From: Thermothelomyces thermophilus ATCC 42464
Lineage: Eukaryota > Ascomycota > Sordariomycetes > Sordariales > Chaetomiaceae
Length of the DNA stretch: 64,000 nucleotides
NCBI RefSeq assembly: GCF_000226095.1
Contig: NC_016472.1
Location: 7,254,001-7,318,000, forward strand
Direction of reading: 5' to 3'
Made by a program: the position numbers and the translations under genes. Each line of letters starts with the position of its first letter. Position 1 is the stretch's first letter. Shown here one piece after another: positions 35,676 through 46,199 of the stretch. Under the pieces are notes generated by a model, which was given only the letters and a program-made list of their open reading frames with translations, searched no databases and had not been told where the DNA came from.

Positions 35676-36779
35676 TTAGTGGCCAGCAAGGGCCTGCGCC
35701 CGTCTCCGGTCGCGCTCCTCAGCAATGGTAAGCTTGACACCCTTGCCCTTGGGAAGGGAAACCCAGGGCTTATCGGTGCCAATGACGAAGACGTTGCTCT
35801 CACGCGTGGTGAAAGTGTTGTCAATGGCGTCCTTGAGGTGGACAATGCCGAAGCCACCATCGTGACGCTCACGGTGGGTGATGACACCGACACGACCCAT
35901 GTTGCGACCACCGGTGATCATGGCAATGGCGCCAGTGTCGAACTTGATGAAGTCGGTGATCTTGCCAGTCTCAAGGTCAATCTTGACGGTGTCGTTGACC
36001 TTGATAAGGGGATCGGGGTAGCGGATGCTGCCGAGCTATCGTTAGCACACCATGGTAGGACGTTGACATACCAACCGTATAAGGTCCCCTGCTTTGATCG
36101 CTCAGCTCCCCGCAAAGAGAGCAGAGGGGGAGCCGAGCGATCCACCAAAGCTTGGTCCAACGGCTGACAGATGTCGGAAGAACTCACGTTCTCGCATCAT
36201 GCGTAACCAAGAATGGCACACCACCACGGCCGAGCTGGACGCGCTTGACCTTGCCAAGCTTGTACTTGGCCTCCTCCTCCTGGATGCGGTGAACGGTGAA
36301 GCGGCCCTTGGTGTCGTAGATGAGGCGGAAGTTCTCGCCCGTCTTCTCGATGGTGATGACGTCCATGAAGCCGGCCGGGTAGGTGATGTCGGTGCGGACC
36401 TTGCCGTCGACCTTAACCAGGCGCTGCATCATGATGGCCTTGGTCTCGCGGTAGTTGAGCGCATACTTGAGGCGGTTGCGGACGAAGACGATCAGAGGCA
36501 TGCAGTCGCGGAGCTTGTGCGGACCAGGCGACGGGCGAGGGGCGTAGGCACCCGACAGCTTGTCGAGAAGCCAGTGCGACGGCGCGCTGAGGCGCTTCTG
36601 GTGCTTCTTACTATTTTCCGTTGGTTAGCACCGTCAATTCCGAGAAGCGCAATCAGGTCGACAGTCCCAGATGTGAGAGGTCCGCGAAGAACGGGATTTC
36701 GAGCTCTCAATCCAGGAAAGCGATCTAGCAATGGGTTTCTGAAGATCTCGGGTCCAAGCACTTACGGTCCTCTGCCCAT
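35676..36779 (-). CDS. RPS4: 40S ribosomal protein eS4
   Basis: Three exons: 36779-36766 (14 nt), 36610-36188 and 36027-35676, giving 262 residues, the normal eS4 length. The first exon encodes only MGRGP; the second starts [18 protein letters not shown]. The S4-like RNA-binding and KOW parts are intact: [51 protein letters not shown] and [17 protein letters not shown], ending [10 protein letters not shown]. The second intron has a GTGCTAAC branch site. The protein is a core component of the small ribosomal subunit. The early first intron, right after five codons, is the usual arrangement for fungal ribosomal-protein genes. A telomere-repeat-like box lies about 210 bp upstream of the ATG, and the next gene upstream encodes a telobox Myb protein. 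Confidence 0.97.
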
Positions 36780-37621
36780 CTTGGCTGTTGTTGTCGATGT
36801 GCTGGTCGGATGGGAAAGTGAAAGGGATGCCGCGAAGTGGGAGCGAAGGTAAATCGACCAGAAAATTGATTTTGTGCCCCCCAGCCCTAGCGAGTTTAGT
36901 GGGGCTTGGAAGGCGGTGAGAAGTGTGGACAAGCAAAATCTCGTTTCGCTTGGCTCGAGACTGATATTGAGGGACAAACCGTGTTTCAGGGTTAGGGTTA
37001 TACATGATAGGATGTGCCCCGCAAACATCTGCAGCCTCTGCGGGGGTTTCAGTGTTACTAAGCAACTCAAATGGGCCGTGGATGCCATGGATCGACTTCT
37101 ATTAGCTGTTCAAGAGGAAGCAGGCCGCCAGAGAAACCTGGACTAGGCATTAAGCTACTCTGAAAGAACGGGAAACTTCCTACACCCCCTTGAGAAGTGT
37201 TTCTCATTTGTGCTCAGAGATTGCTCCCTTATCTAACTTGTAAGTTCCAAGAACCCCTCACCCAAAACGCCAGTGCTGTTTCCGGTCGACGTGGCTTGCG
37301 GCGACGATGCAAGTATAAAAAAAGCCGTAAACGCCTCGGCAAGAAGAAGAAAAATCATAAACAGTTCAAGAGAACGAGAATGTCAAAAAGCCAACCCAGA
37401 GTGTGAATTGATAACCCGCGATAAACAAAGCATCACTGCGCAGTTCTTCCCTCCCAAAGGCAGCGGAAAAGTAGCTGAATCCCATTCGGTGGTCATGACG
37501 ATTGAAAGATGGCCCAGTGGTCGAATCCAGAAAGAAAGAAAAAATAATAAAAAAAGGAAAAAAAGAAAGAAAACCTTTGACGAGGGACAAGAGCGCACTC
37601 GCAACCACCGGCGTTAGTGTC
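36780..37621. other. RPS4 promoter region and 3' flank of the Myb gene
   Basis: About 840 bp. The left 300 bp are the RPS4 promoter, with a telomere-repeat box. The right part is AG-rich on the plus strand and holds the 3' end of the Myb gene. No other gene seen. Confidence 0.65.
36988..37000 (-). promoter_or_regulatory. Telomere-repeat box (TAACCCTAACCCT) upstream of RPS4
   Basis: Two abutting TTAGGG units (AGGGTTAGGGTTA on the plus strand), 209 bp upstream of the RPS4 ATG. TTAGGG-binding factors of the Tbf1 type regulate ribosomal-protein genes in several yeasts. That this box works the same way here is inference from position and sequence. Confidence 0.55.
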
Positions 37622-39340
37622 TTACCGGCCATTGCCGAGCCGACGTTCCGCGGCAGCAGCCTGGGGATCGTCAAGCAAGAGGTGGCTTAGGTCCATCTCT
37701 GGTGCGCTTCCGAGAGAAGAGCCGCCGTGGGGCTCGGTCATGTCGAAGAGATCGGCTAGAGCGGGCAGAGACTCGGTTGATTCGTGGGCGGCCGGGGTGG
37801 TGGTCCGTCGCAGTCGCACGTCTTCTCGCGACCCTGATCGGTTCAGCGGGGGGTCCAGAGAGGGGAGAACGGCAGCGGTCCGCGAGCTGTCCGACGCCAG
37901 ATTGACCGACGGCTCAAGGATGTTGGCTTTGCCGCGGGGAGCTTCCCTGTTGGCAAAGTTGGCCTTTTCGATGCTCGCGTATATCTCGGGGTACTTGTTC
38001 CGAACCCGGTCACGCAAGTCTGTCGGCTGCCGGCTAGAAAGATTATATTTGGGGTCCCGTTGAATCCTCGTCCACGACGGGCCGTATTGGTTCAATCCGT
38101 CCAAGATCTCTTCGTCGTCCTGCTTGGTAAAAGGCCGGCGTTTCCGGCGATGCGACTTCTCAAACGGGCCGTGAATGCCCAACTCGGCCAGGTCCTCCAA
38201 CCTCTTGCGGTGTGCACGGGGCTTCCTCTTCTTAGGCGCCGCGTCAGGATCCGGAGCGTTGGCCGGTGAGGCACCATCATTGTCACCACCCGTATCCCCG
38301 GTCGGCTGAAGAATGTCCTCCAGCTGGATACCTAACTTGTGCCTAGCCGCTCCTTCTGCTGCTGCTGCTGCTGTCGCCGCCGGCGGCGGAGCGGACTCTC
38401 CGTTGGCTGCCGGTGGCTCGTCGTCCGCACTTCGCCGTAGCTCCTCGGGGCAGCACGTCCTGAAACGATCTTTCAGGTCGCCGGCGGTCCGGCCGTTGAA
38501 GTGGAACTCGGGGTCCTCGAGGATTGTCGTCCATCTGCCCACTCCATGGCGACTCACCCCCAGCAAGAGATTATTGGTCTCTTCCTCCGTCCACTTTCTT
38601 CTCGGCTTCATGGGACGCCTCTTTGGCTTCGGGGGGTTGGTTGGCTCTCCCTCGGCAGTCGGGAATAGGACCGGGCGGTCCTCATGCGCGGCGTTGCCTA
38701 CCTCCTTCCATGCCCCCAGGGTGAAATTCTCATTGTCGTCGAAGGACGCCGACGTGATGGGTGGGAAGACGGCGGCATCAGGCGGGGGTTCGTGGAGACC
38801 GGCGATGATTGGGGGCACCACCTGCTGGGCAGATTTCTGCTTCTTGGGCAGCTTCGGTAGCTGGACGAAGTCCTCCTTGGCGGTAAGCGCCCTATGTCGT
38901 TTCTTAGTCGAGGAGGCGTCTTCGGGGCTTGCCGGCACATCGTCGACAAGCTTTCGCAGCGGAATGGCGAAGGGTGACGGCTCGGGCTCCTGGAGCAGGA
39001 GTTGGAGGGGTCTGATGGAGGCAGTGTGCAGACCAAAGGTGTCGTCCTGTCTAGCATTTGGCTTGACGTGGTCGGCATCGTCGCCAGCACTGGGCGGGGC
39101 AACCTGAGTCGACGCTGGCCTCTCGGTCCTGTGGCTGCCGGGGAAGTCGGAGCCGAGGGGGGGAAGGGAAATCGGCTGGCTCGGAGCGGCGCCGGAGGGG
39201 ATGGGATGTATCGGTGGAAGGTCAGGGCTCTTCGGCTTGTTGAGGAGGTTTGTGAGCCATGGCTCGATGGTGGCCATCATGCAGCAATTGCTGGGGAGAG
39301 GGGAGCATTGGGAACTGGTTGGGGCGCCGCCCCGGAGCAC
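37622..39340 (-). CDS. Two-Myb telobox protein (candidate TTAGGG-binding factor)
   Basis: One exon, 572 residues from the first ATG. MMATIEPWLTNLL at residue 21 is a good alternative start. Two Myb/SANT repeats are clear: residues about 245-300 (RRKWTEEETNNLLLGVSRHG, then GRWTTILEDP, then DLKDRFRT) and about 398-455 (RRPFTKQDDEEILDGLNQYG, then SWTRIQRDP, then DLRDRVRNKYP). The DLKDRFRT and DLRDRVRN endings match the telobox form of the third helix, which reads TTAGGG in TRF, Tbf1, Taz1, Teb1 and Tay1 proteins. The rest is Pro/Ser-rich and disordered, with a basic Lys/Arg-rich segment between the repeats. No TRFH-like domain is obvious. Two teloboxes in one chain resemble S. pombe Teb1 and Yarrowia Tay1. 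A telomeric or promoter-binding role is inferred. The stop codon overlaps a GTAAGA donor-like site. Confidence 0.85.
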   Translation of the reverse strand: MLRGGAPTSSQCSPLPSNCCMMATIEPWLTNLLNKPKSPDLPPIHPIPSGAAPSQPISLPPLGSDFPGSHRTERPASTQVAPPSAGDDADHVKPNARQDDTFGLHTASIRPLQLLLQEPEPSPFAIPLRKLVDDVPASPEDASSTKKRHRALTAKEDFVQLPKLPKKQKSAQQVVPPIIAGLHEPPPDAAVFPPITSASFDDNENFTLGAWKEVGNAAHEDRPVLFPTAEGEPTNPPKPKRRPMKPRRKWTEEETNNLLLGVSRHGVGRWTTILEDPEFHFNGRTAGDLKDRFRTCCPEELRRSADDEPPAANGESAPPPAATAAAAAEGAARHKLGIQLEDILQPTGDTGGDNDGASPANAPDPDAAPKKRKPRAHRKRLEDLAELGIHGPFEKSHRRKRRPFTKQDDEEILDGLNQYGPSWTRIQRDPKYNLSSRQPTDLRDRVRNKYPEIYASIEKANFANREAPRGKANILEPSVNLASDSSRTAAVLPSLDPPLNRSGSREDVRLRRTTTPAAHESTESLPALADLFDMTEPHGGSSLGSAPEMDLSHLLLDDPQAAAAERRLGNGR

Positions 39341-40512
39341 AAGAAGGTCGTCGTGGGCGGGGAAGCCGAGATGCGGAACGCCGTGGAGGAAAACAGGCCG
39401 GAAAATCGGGTTGCAGGGCTCTAATGTAAACTACTACTCGAACAATAATAAGCGTCCTTGGTTGGCTGCCGGATTTCCGTCCAAAGGCGAAAAGACAGGC
39501 AGCTGACATTCGGCGGCGCGGGGCCCCTTCTCCGGCTTTCGGTCCTTTCGGGTTACTCGCTTGGCCTGGTGGTGGTGCAAGAGTGAATTCGAGGGACCAG
39601 GATTGACAATCAAGGGCGTTCTGGACCGCGAAGGTCAGCAGGGTGTTCTGGTACTGAAAGCCCGGGGATACCGGAGTGAATCACTGGTCGAGCATGATTG
39701 GTCACTTTGAATGTCTTTTAAAACCGCGAAAGCCTCATTGGCTGGCCCGGGCGTTAACTAGTGCGTACCGCAAGTACATCGTAATCCGTAACCATGAAGG
39801 ACCCGGTATCTTACCTACTCTGTACAGTAGTTTAACTGGTAACCACCTTACCTTCAATGAAACCGGCGTTCACCCTTCGCAGGCTCTACGAAGAATGCCT
39901 CGCGGCGTAGGAAAAGGTACCGTACCTGAGTTATAAGGTAGATCCTGTGCACAGCACTCTTTTCTCCGACCATGTTACGATGCCAACCTGGAACCTAAGT
40001 GGAAACAGGTCGGAAGGGACGTAACTTTTCATATTACACAGTAGTATTGTATTGCGCATATATCTTACAAACGGAGCAGGAAAGTACTACCAAGTAATCC
40101 GTACATAACGTAATAAGGAAGGTTCGCAAAGTGATCAGGTACGGAGTACTCGCGTGTCCATAACCAAGGAGGAGGAGGAGGAACTCTTGCATCACGCATC
40201 CATTAACCACGACAAAACGTCAAGCAACCATCTCATTCAACGCACTGACATTGTAATGCAACATGTAGGGGGCATCCAGAAAACCCACGGAAAACGACGA
40301 TTAGCCGTGTGCCCGGATTCACTCTCCATCATCTGCACTGCATGGGTTATTTGTAATAATCATACCAAAATAATAGTTCCAGCTACCCACACAGACCGAG
40401 CCGGCAGCAGAACTATCTACAAGAAGAAGTCTGCAAAGTAGACAGAAAAAGAAAGGATAAGATGATAGCTCGATCGACCGAGCCCACCTGCGCAAAATCT
40501 CGCCATGGACCC
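39341..40512. other. Intergenic region between Myb and chitinase genes
   Basis: About 1.2 kb: 5' flank of the Myb gene and 3' flank of the chitinase gene. An exact TACGGAGTA lies at 40140-40148. No gene seen. Confidence 0.6.
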
Positions 40513-40662
40513 TTAAATAGCGAGGACGAGAACGACAGCCAGAACAGCCGGCACACCAAGCGTGACGGTGTTGCGGCCGGCACCCGCAAACACGGGGATG
40601 GTCGTCGTCGACGGCGGGGGCGGGGAGCCCGACTTGGTGGGGAGGCCGGCCGACGGGGACCA

Positions 40663-40699
<37 letters not shown>

Positions 40700-43372
40700 G
40701 GGTTAGCCGCTGCGCCCGTGGCCTCTGGCTTGGGCACCGTCAGGGTAGTGAAGCGTGTTGTGGTAACCCGCGTGGTCGATGTCGAGTCCGTGTCCTCGCC
40801 CTCCCTGCCGGTAGGCAGGGGAGGAGGTTTGGCACCACTGCCCGACTCGACCGGCGCCGGAGGCGAGGAGGCCGAGGTTGACGGGCCAGTCCCCTCGGTG
40901 ATGGGGCATACGGTCGTGCTGATGGCGATCGTCTCGGTCGTGACCTGGCCGATCTTGCCGGGGCAGTCGGTCACGGTAACCGGGCAGCTAGTGATGGTGT
41001 AGGTGGTGGTCGAGTAGATGGTAGACGTTGTCCAGCCCTCGGAGGCGGTGCTGCTTGCAGTGGCGCTAATGTCCGAGGCCGACGATCCGGTGATGGTGGC
41101 CCCAGGCGATGTGGCGGTCTGGGTAGCGGACACAACAGCAGAGGTGCTAGTCTCATCATCCTCGGTCGAGGTGCTGGTAGTCTCCTCGCCGCTGGTATAA
41201 GTGGATCCCGGGGTGGATGTGACGGTGGCAGTCTCGGTGGTAGTCTCGGTGGCCGACTGGGTGGCAGACCCAGTAAAGGTCGCGGTAGTTGACGTGCTGG
41301 TCTCCTCATCTGGGCACGAGTCATCGACGTCGGTCGAGGTACTTGTAGCCGCACCGCTGGACGTTGTCAAAGTGACTCCAGATGCCGAGGTGATGGTGGA
41401 GGAATCCCCAGCTGTCTTACTGGGAGCTTGACTCTCGGTCGAACTAGTCTCCGTAACCAAAGTCAAGCTAACCTCAGTTGACGTCGAGGTGGAGGGCGTG
41501 CTGAGGCTGCTTGAAATGCTAGTGCCTGTTGAGGAGCTGGTGCCACTCGAGCTGTTGATGCTGGTCGCGCTGGTCACGCTGGTCGAGCTAGTTGACGGGC
41601 TGAGACTAGTCGAGACTCTGGTCGAGCTAGCCGAGCCTTTAGTTGACCTAGCCGAGGTACGAGTCGAGCTGGTCGAGGTTATGATTGAGCTTGTCGAGGG
41701 CTTGGCTGAGCTGGTCGAGGTTCTAGTCGAACTAGTCGAGCTCTTAGTTGAGCCGGCCGAGGTTTTCGTTGAGCTAGCCGAGGGTTTGATTGAGCTTGTC
41801 AAGGTTCTGGTCGAGATAGTCGAGGTTCTGGTCGAGATAGTCGAGGTTCTGGTCGAGATAGTCGAGGTTCTGGTCGAGATAGTCGAGGTTCTGGTCGAGA
41901 TGGTCGAGTTTTTCGTCGAGCTGGTCGACCTGCTGGTGCTAGAAGCCGTGCTAATACTAGCCTGGGTTTTGGTTCTTGTCAAACTGCTACTGCTAGCAGA
42001 TGTGCTAGTGCTGGCTGAGGGGGAGAGGCTGGTCGAGCTGCTTGTAGGGGGTGGGACGCCGAACCTCACGCAGACCTGGTCGCCGATTTGGAGGTCACAG
42101 GTAATGCCCGGGTTGAACTTGTACAGGTCGTCCAGGGTAATGCCGTAGGAGCCGGCAATCTCGTAGCAAGTGTCACCGCTGACAACCGTGTGCCACCTGA
42201 CGCAAACAGTGGCCGTCGCCGTCGGGGCCGGGGCAGTCGTGGTGTGGGACGGGGCACCGCAGGCAAAATCATGCAGCAAGTCGTAGAATGGGGTGCCGCC
42301 AAACTTCTGGCTACCATAGAAGGCATCCCAGACCATGACACCACCAAAGGCCGGCTTGTTCTTATGCTTGTTGATCAACTGAAGTGCAGATGCAGGGGCT
42401 AGGTAGCCAGAGCCGGCAGCGTCTGGAGAACCAGGCAGGCCGATGAAGATCTTTGCGTTCTTGCTGGGGGTCTTGGCGAGGTAGGCCGCCCAGTCGTCAA
42501 AGTTGTTATTGTCAACTCCGGCGCAGATGGGGTTGTTGTAGAACTGGACAAAGAGGGCATCGAATTGACAAGTGTCAATGATGGTCTTCATCTTGAAGAG
42601 ATCCGCGTCCAGGGGGCACTCCGGGGCGGCGGTGATCAGATACTGCTTGGTCGTGTCCAGCTGGGTCAGGGCACGCAGCCTTCTGATCATGGCGACATAA
42701 CCGCTTTGGTCCGCTAAGAGGAAAAAAAAAAAAGGGGGCGTCAACATCCTGCCCGGTCGGAATACTGAGAGCCACCTTCACTAAGCCACGAAGAAAGGGG
42801 GCCTACTTACTGAACTTGTGCTCGATATCAAAGTCAAAGCCATCAAAAACAAAGTGCTCTTCGCCCTCGTCGGCGTTGAAAAAGTCATCGAAAGGTCTCG
42901 GTTTGTCTCCCCAGCTCGCGGTGTACGGGCCGAAGGCGCCCCAGATGAAGTCGGCAAAATACTCTCCCTCGGGCGGGCTAGAGATGCTGTAGTCCGTCTT
43001 GGGCGGGTTCCATTCACCGCCGATGGAGAGGAGCACCTTCTTGCCCTTCTTCTGGCAATACCGAACATCGGCGGCGATCTGGCCGCACTTGCTGAGGAGG
43101 TTCGAGTCGACTCCCTTGGCGTCTTGGTACTTGGCGGCGTTCATGCAGTGGACGGAAAAGTCACTGCCCGGATACCTCAACGCGGAGGAGTCTTTCTCGG
43201 GAGACTTGTTGATGAAGCCGACTGTGACATACTCGAAGCTGGAGGCGTCACAAAAGGTGCTGAGTCTGTCTGAGGCCGAGCCCTTCTGTCCCCAGTAGAC
43301 ATTGACGGCAGGACTTGTTGCCATGGCTGGGGCCACGGCGAGGGCCACGACGACTAGAGTCCAGGAGAGCAT
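40513..43372 (-). CDS. GH18 chitinase with LysM, Ser/Thr stalk and GPI-type tail
   Basis: Two exons, 43372-42811 and 42713-40513, give 920 residues. Residues 1-20 are a signal peptide (MLSWTLVVVALAVAPAMATS). The GH18 domain runs to about 345: NVYWGQKGSASDRLSTFCD, KKVLLSIGGEW, and the catalytic FDGFDFDIEH (DxDxE with the acid Glu present), with VMVWDAFYGSQ near its end. Intron 1 falls just after the catalytic motif. A single LysM (about 357-405, HTVVSGDTCYEIAGSYGITL to GDQVCVRFG) follows. About 480 residues of Ser/Thr-rich stalk, including a 7-residue repeat, lead to a C-terminal hydrophobic tail (TLGVPAVLAVVLVLAI) that fits a GPI signal. It should sit on the wall or membrane and cleave chitin, as yeast Cts1 and Aspergillus ChiA do. 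The LysM between catalytic domain and stalk is an unusual order for this class. Confidence 0.92.
40664..40697. repeat. GAC trinucleotide run in the chitinase coding region
   Basis: Eleven GAC units on the plus strand. On the gene strand they encode a poly-Ser run near the C-terminal end of the stalk. Confidence 0.85.
41802..41906. repeat. 21-bp minisatellite, five units, in the chitinase stalk
   Basis: Five nearly identical 21-bp units encode a repeated seven-residue STISTRT-type motif on the minus strand. Degenerate relatives flank it on both sides (about 41600-41950), so the stalk probably grew by tandem duplication. Confidence 0.9.
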
Positions 43373-45986
43373 TATGGACGAGACGTGATATTAACAATAC
43401 AAGGTGAGTATGTGTTTGTTCGTCTGCACACACGGAAAACGAGTGAATGGCCGAGGATGGCCGGGCCGTAGTAAAGGAGCGACTGATGAGCTGCAACGGC
43501 AGAAGCACACAACGAAAGGACGCAAACAAGACGTTTGCAACGGCCGGGGAGAGCACGCCGTCTGGTGTTGAATTGAACAGGAACCAAGAGGGAGGCGGCG
43601 GGAAGAAGACGGCCCTAGGGAGGCAAAGGGAACGGCAGCCTTTCATAGGAGGAGGCCCAACTTAGCCAAGCCAGCTCAGAAGGGAAAAGGGCCACCCCTG
43701 GAGAGAAAAGGGGGGGGGGGGGAGGGAGAACGGCAACCCGCTTCCACGATGCGTCCGCTGTCGTTGACATCCGGGCTCGCTGTCCGCGAACAGGGGGGTG
43801 TCCCAGGAAATTATCACGCAGGTGCAAGCAATCCTCCCGCGGGCCCAGACCGTGAATTCCACGATGGGCCATCCGCCCGCTGGCGTGCTACCTAACGTTT
43901 GGGGGGTCGGTTGCCGTGCCATGTATGCTTTGAAGAGGTAGGTATCCCATCGTGATGGTCTTAATACCTTCAAGAGCGCACAAAAAAGTAGGAAGGGAAG
44001 AAAAAAAACATCTCAGTCCTACTACATGAGATCCTTCTTGCGGTACGGGAGCGTGATAGACCCTCAAACTGGTCGAGTTTCGTTCGTGCTCTACTAACAG
44101 CTCGCGAGAGCCAAGGAAGGCGCTGCTGCATTTTGCTTCCCAGAACGGGGTCTGCCTGCATGAATTTTCAGTGCCTGTTGGTTGCCACACACGGCATCTT
44201 CAAGCCGTAGAGCCGAGTGGGTGATGCCAGTTCTCCTCCCAAAGTAGAAGGAGCCCCTGCCAAGCCGATATTTCGCTCCAGTTGCACAAGTTCCCCGCGT
44301 CGTTGAGAACCAGCAGACATTCAGCGGCCATGCCCAGAGCAGGCGTTGCTAGTCTTCCCACGGCGCTTCTATCCGCTTGCTGCCTTGAGCTGACATGGGC
44401 ACCCCCAATCAATGGCCGAGCCCGGGCTGACTCAAGCGGCGATGCTTTGCTCCCATTCGATCACACTCGAGCTTGGAGCACCCCGCCAACGCGTTTTAGC
44501 CAATTTTGAAGAATCCTGCCGCGTGCTGCTAGTCTTGTCCCTGTCTGGCTTGCGCAAGAACAACGGTCAGAAGGTTGATGCAGCACGGTTCTTCTCAATT
44601 CACGTTTCGTCTCGTTAAGCTGGATCGCGACATTTCCGTGTGTAGTGGGTTGGATGCACCGTTCGTGGCCGGCGATCTGGGTTTAGATGGCTTTGCCGCG
44701 GCGTTTTCGATCCCTTCCTCCTTGGGCAATGTGAGGCTCTGCGCCGATCAGCGACCGGCTTGCTCGGCTTGCTCGGCAAGCTTCTCCGTTCTCGCCCTAC
44801 GGCAGGGGAAGGCCCTGCACATCTCCAGAACACGCACGATGCTAGCCCCGGCCTGTACTGGGCTGCCCTGTGAGAAATCACTTGATGAAATCCACAAACC
44901 TGGAATCATAGATCTTTGACACCTTCTCGTACTTTTTGCTGCCCGGTGGATGATTCCTTATATGTACCTTACGTACACTCTTTGGCAGGAACTCGTGTAC
45001 GGAATTCAGTATACGGTAGTGCCTACTTTAAACGTCAAATCACCCGACTCGCCTAGGTACAGTACCTTGGTAGTACTCAGACCAGGCACATCGCCACTCA
45101 AACCAACCAACAATCTTCCTTGCCCCTCAATATTCTTGGTTAATTTGGCTCCCATTCAATAAATCACCTGTTACACCATCTTGGCGGCATCTTGAATGAT
45201 GCTGTTGATCCGTTGTTAACACGGAGCCTTGCTTTGACCCGAGTTCTTTCTCATCTATGCGATGTTGTAAGTTCCCTCTGGTCTGGTCACACAGTGACAG
45301 AATCGCCGCGCTCACTCGATCCGAAATCTTTTTGAGCAAGACGGGAAGAGGCACTAACTAACAGCGATGCGTGACTCTGCTTGGGGACCATCGCTGAAGC
45401 GACAACCAGGGTTAGATAGTTTTAAACACGACGTCAAGGGTCAAATATAAGTTGACTGGATATTGTCGACCTCCAGGGGGATCATTGGTTGTGGAAGACG
45501 CGTCCAGGAAAATGCCAAACAGCACTGACGCACTGCTCGGACGGCACAAGTGCAATGCATAGCGCCGTAGTTACAGGTTTCGTAGACCCGTCGCCTAGAA
45601 AGTCACCCCTGGGCTTACGGTTGATGCTCGAGACAACTAGTGACAAGGAGATGAGGTGCTTTTTCGACCTGTGACGATTCTCGGCTGCTTGGAAACTGTA
45701 TAGCTTTCTTTGGTCCGTGACGCAGGTACTCGATCCATGGCCGTATTATGCCTCATAGGTTGGGAACTGGTGTGCACTTGACTCCCCATACTGCGTAGAA
45801 CCAACTTAATCTGGTGCGACCAGAAGGGCCTGTGATACGGACTATCGCCGTTAACGATTCCCGCAATGAAGTTAAGCAAAAACTCGGAATCAAAGTGCAG
45901 CCCGTCGTCCCTGCTTATCTAGATATTTGCTTCAATGGCTCGTAAGGGGTCGGTTAGGCATCGAGTTGGGAGCTCCCTTCTCCCTC
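43373..45986. other. Intergenic region left of the LTR element
   Basis: About 2.6 kb with only short competing frames. The right side of the chitinase gene holds its promoter. A G13 run lies at 43710-43722 and CCTAGGTAC/TACCTTGG motifs at about 45051-45070. No gene seen. The sequence keeps normal GC right up to the LTR. Confidence 0.6.
43710..43722. repeat. G13 homopolymer
   Basis: Thirteen consecutive G, about 340 bp upstream of the chitinase start. Confidence 0.9.
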
Positions 45987-46199
45987 TGCCGAACGCAGTG
46001 ATAAGCTTCCGGGAGCGTTAAAAGCAGTGTCTGTAGTGGGTGGCTGTACGAAGGAAAGAGTGCCTTATTGAAACTATCTATAAAGGAGACAAAAGGAGTG
46101 GCATTTATAGACAAAGGGACTGGCCAATGCGTTAAATAGCCTTATCCAGCTATGGCAAACGTGTGGCTAATACGTTTAGAAGCTCTATAGCTTCTGACA
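45987..46199 (-). repeat. Left LTR (3' LTR of the copia element)
   Basis: 213 bp, starts TGCCGAA and ends CTGACA on the plus strand; matches 53096-53308 over its whole length. Less depleted in GC than the right copy. Confidence 0.93.

Noticed and set aside
41489-42148. 219-residue plus-strand frame rich in Leu/Val/Glu heptad-like repeats
   Set aside because: It is the reverse complement of the chitinase Ser/Thr minisatellite stalk, so the leucine-rich look is an artefact.
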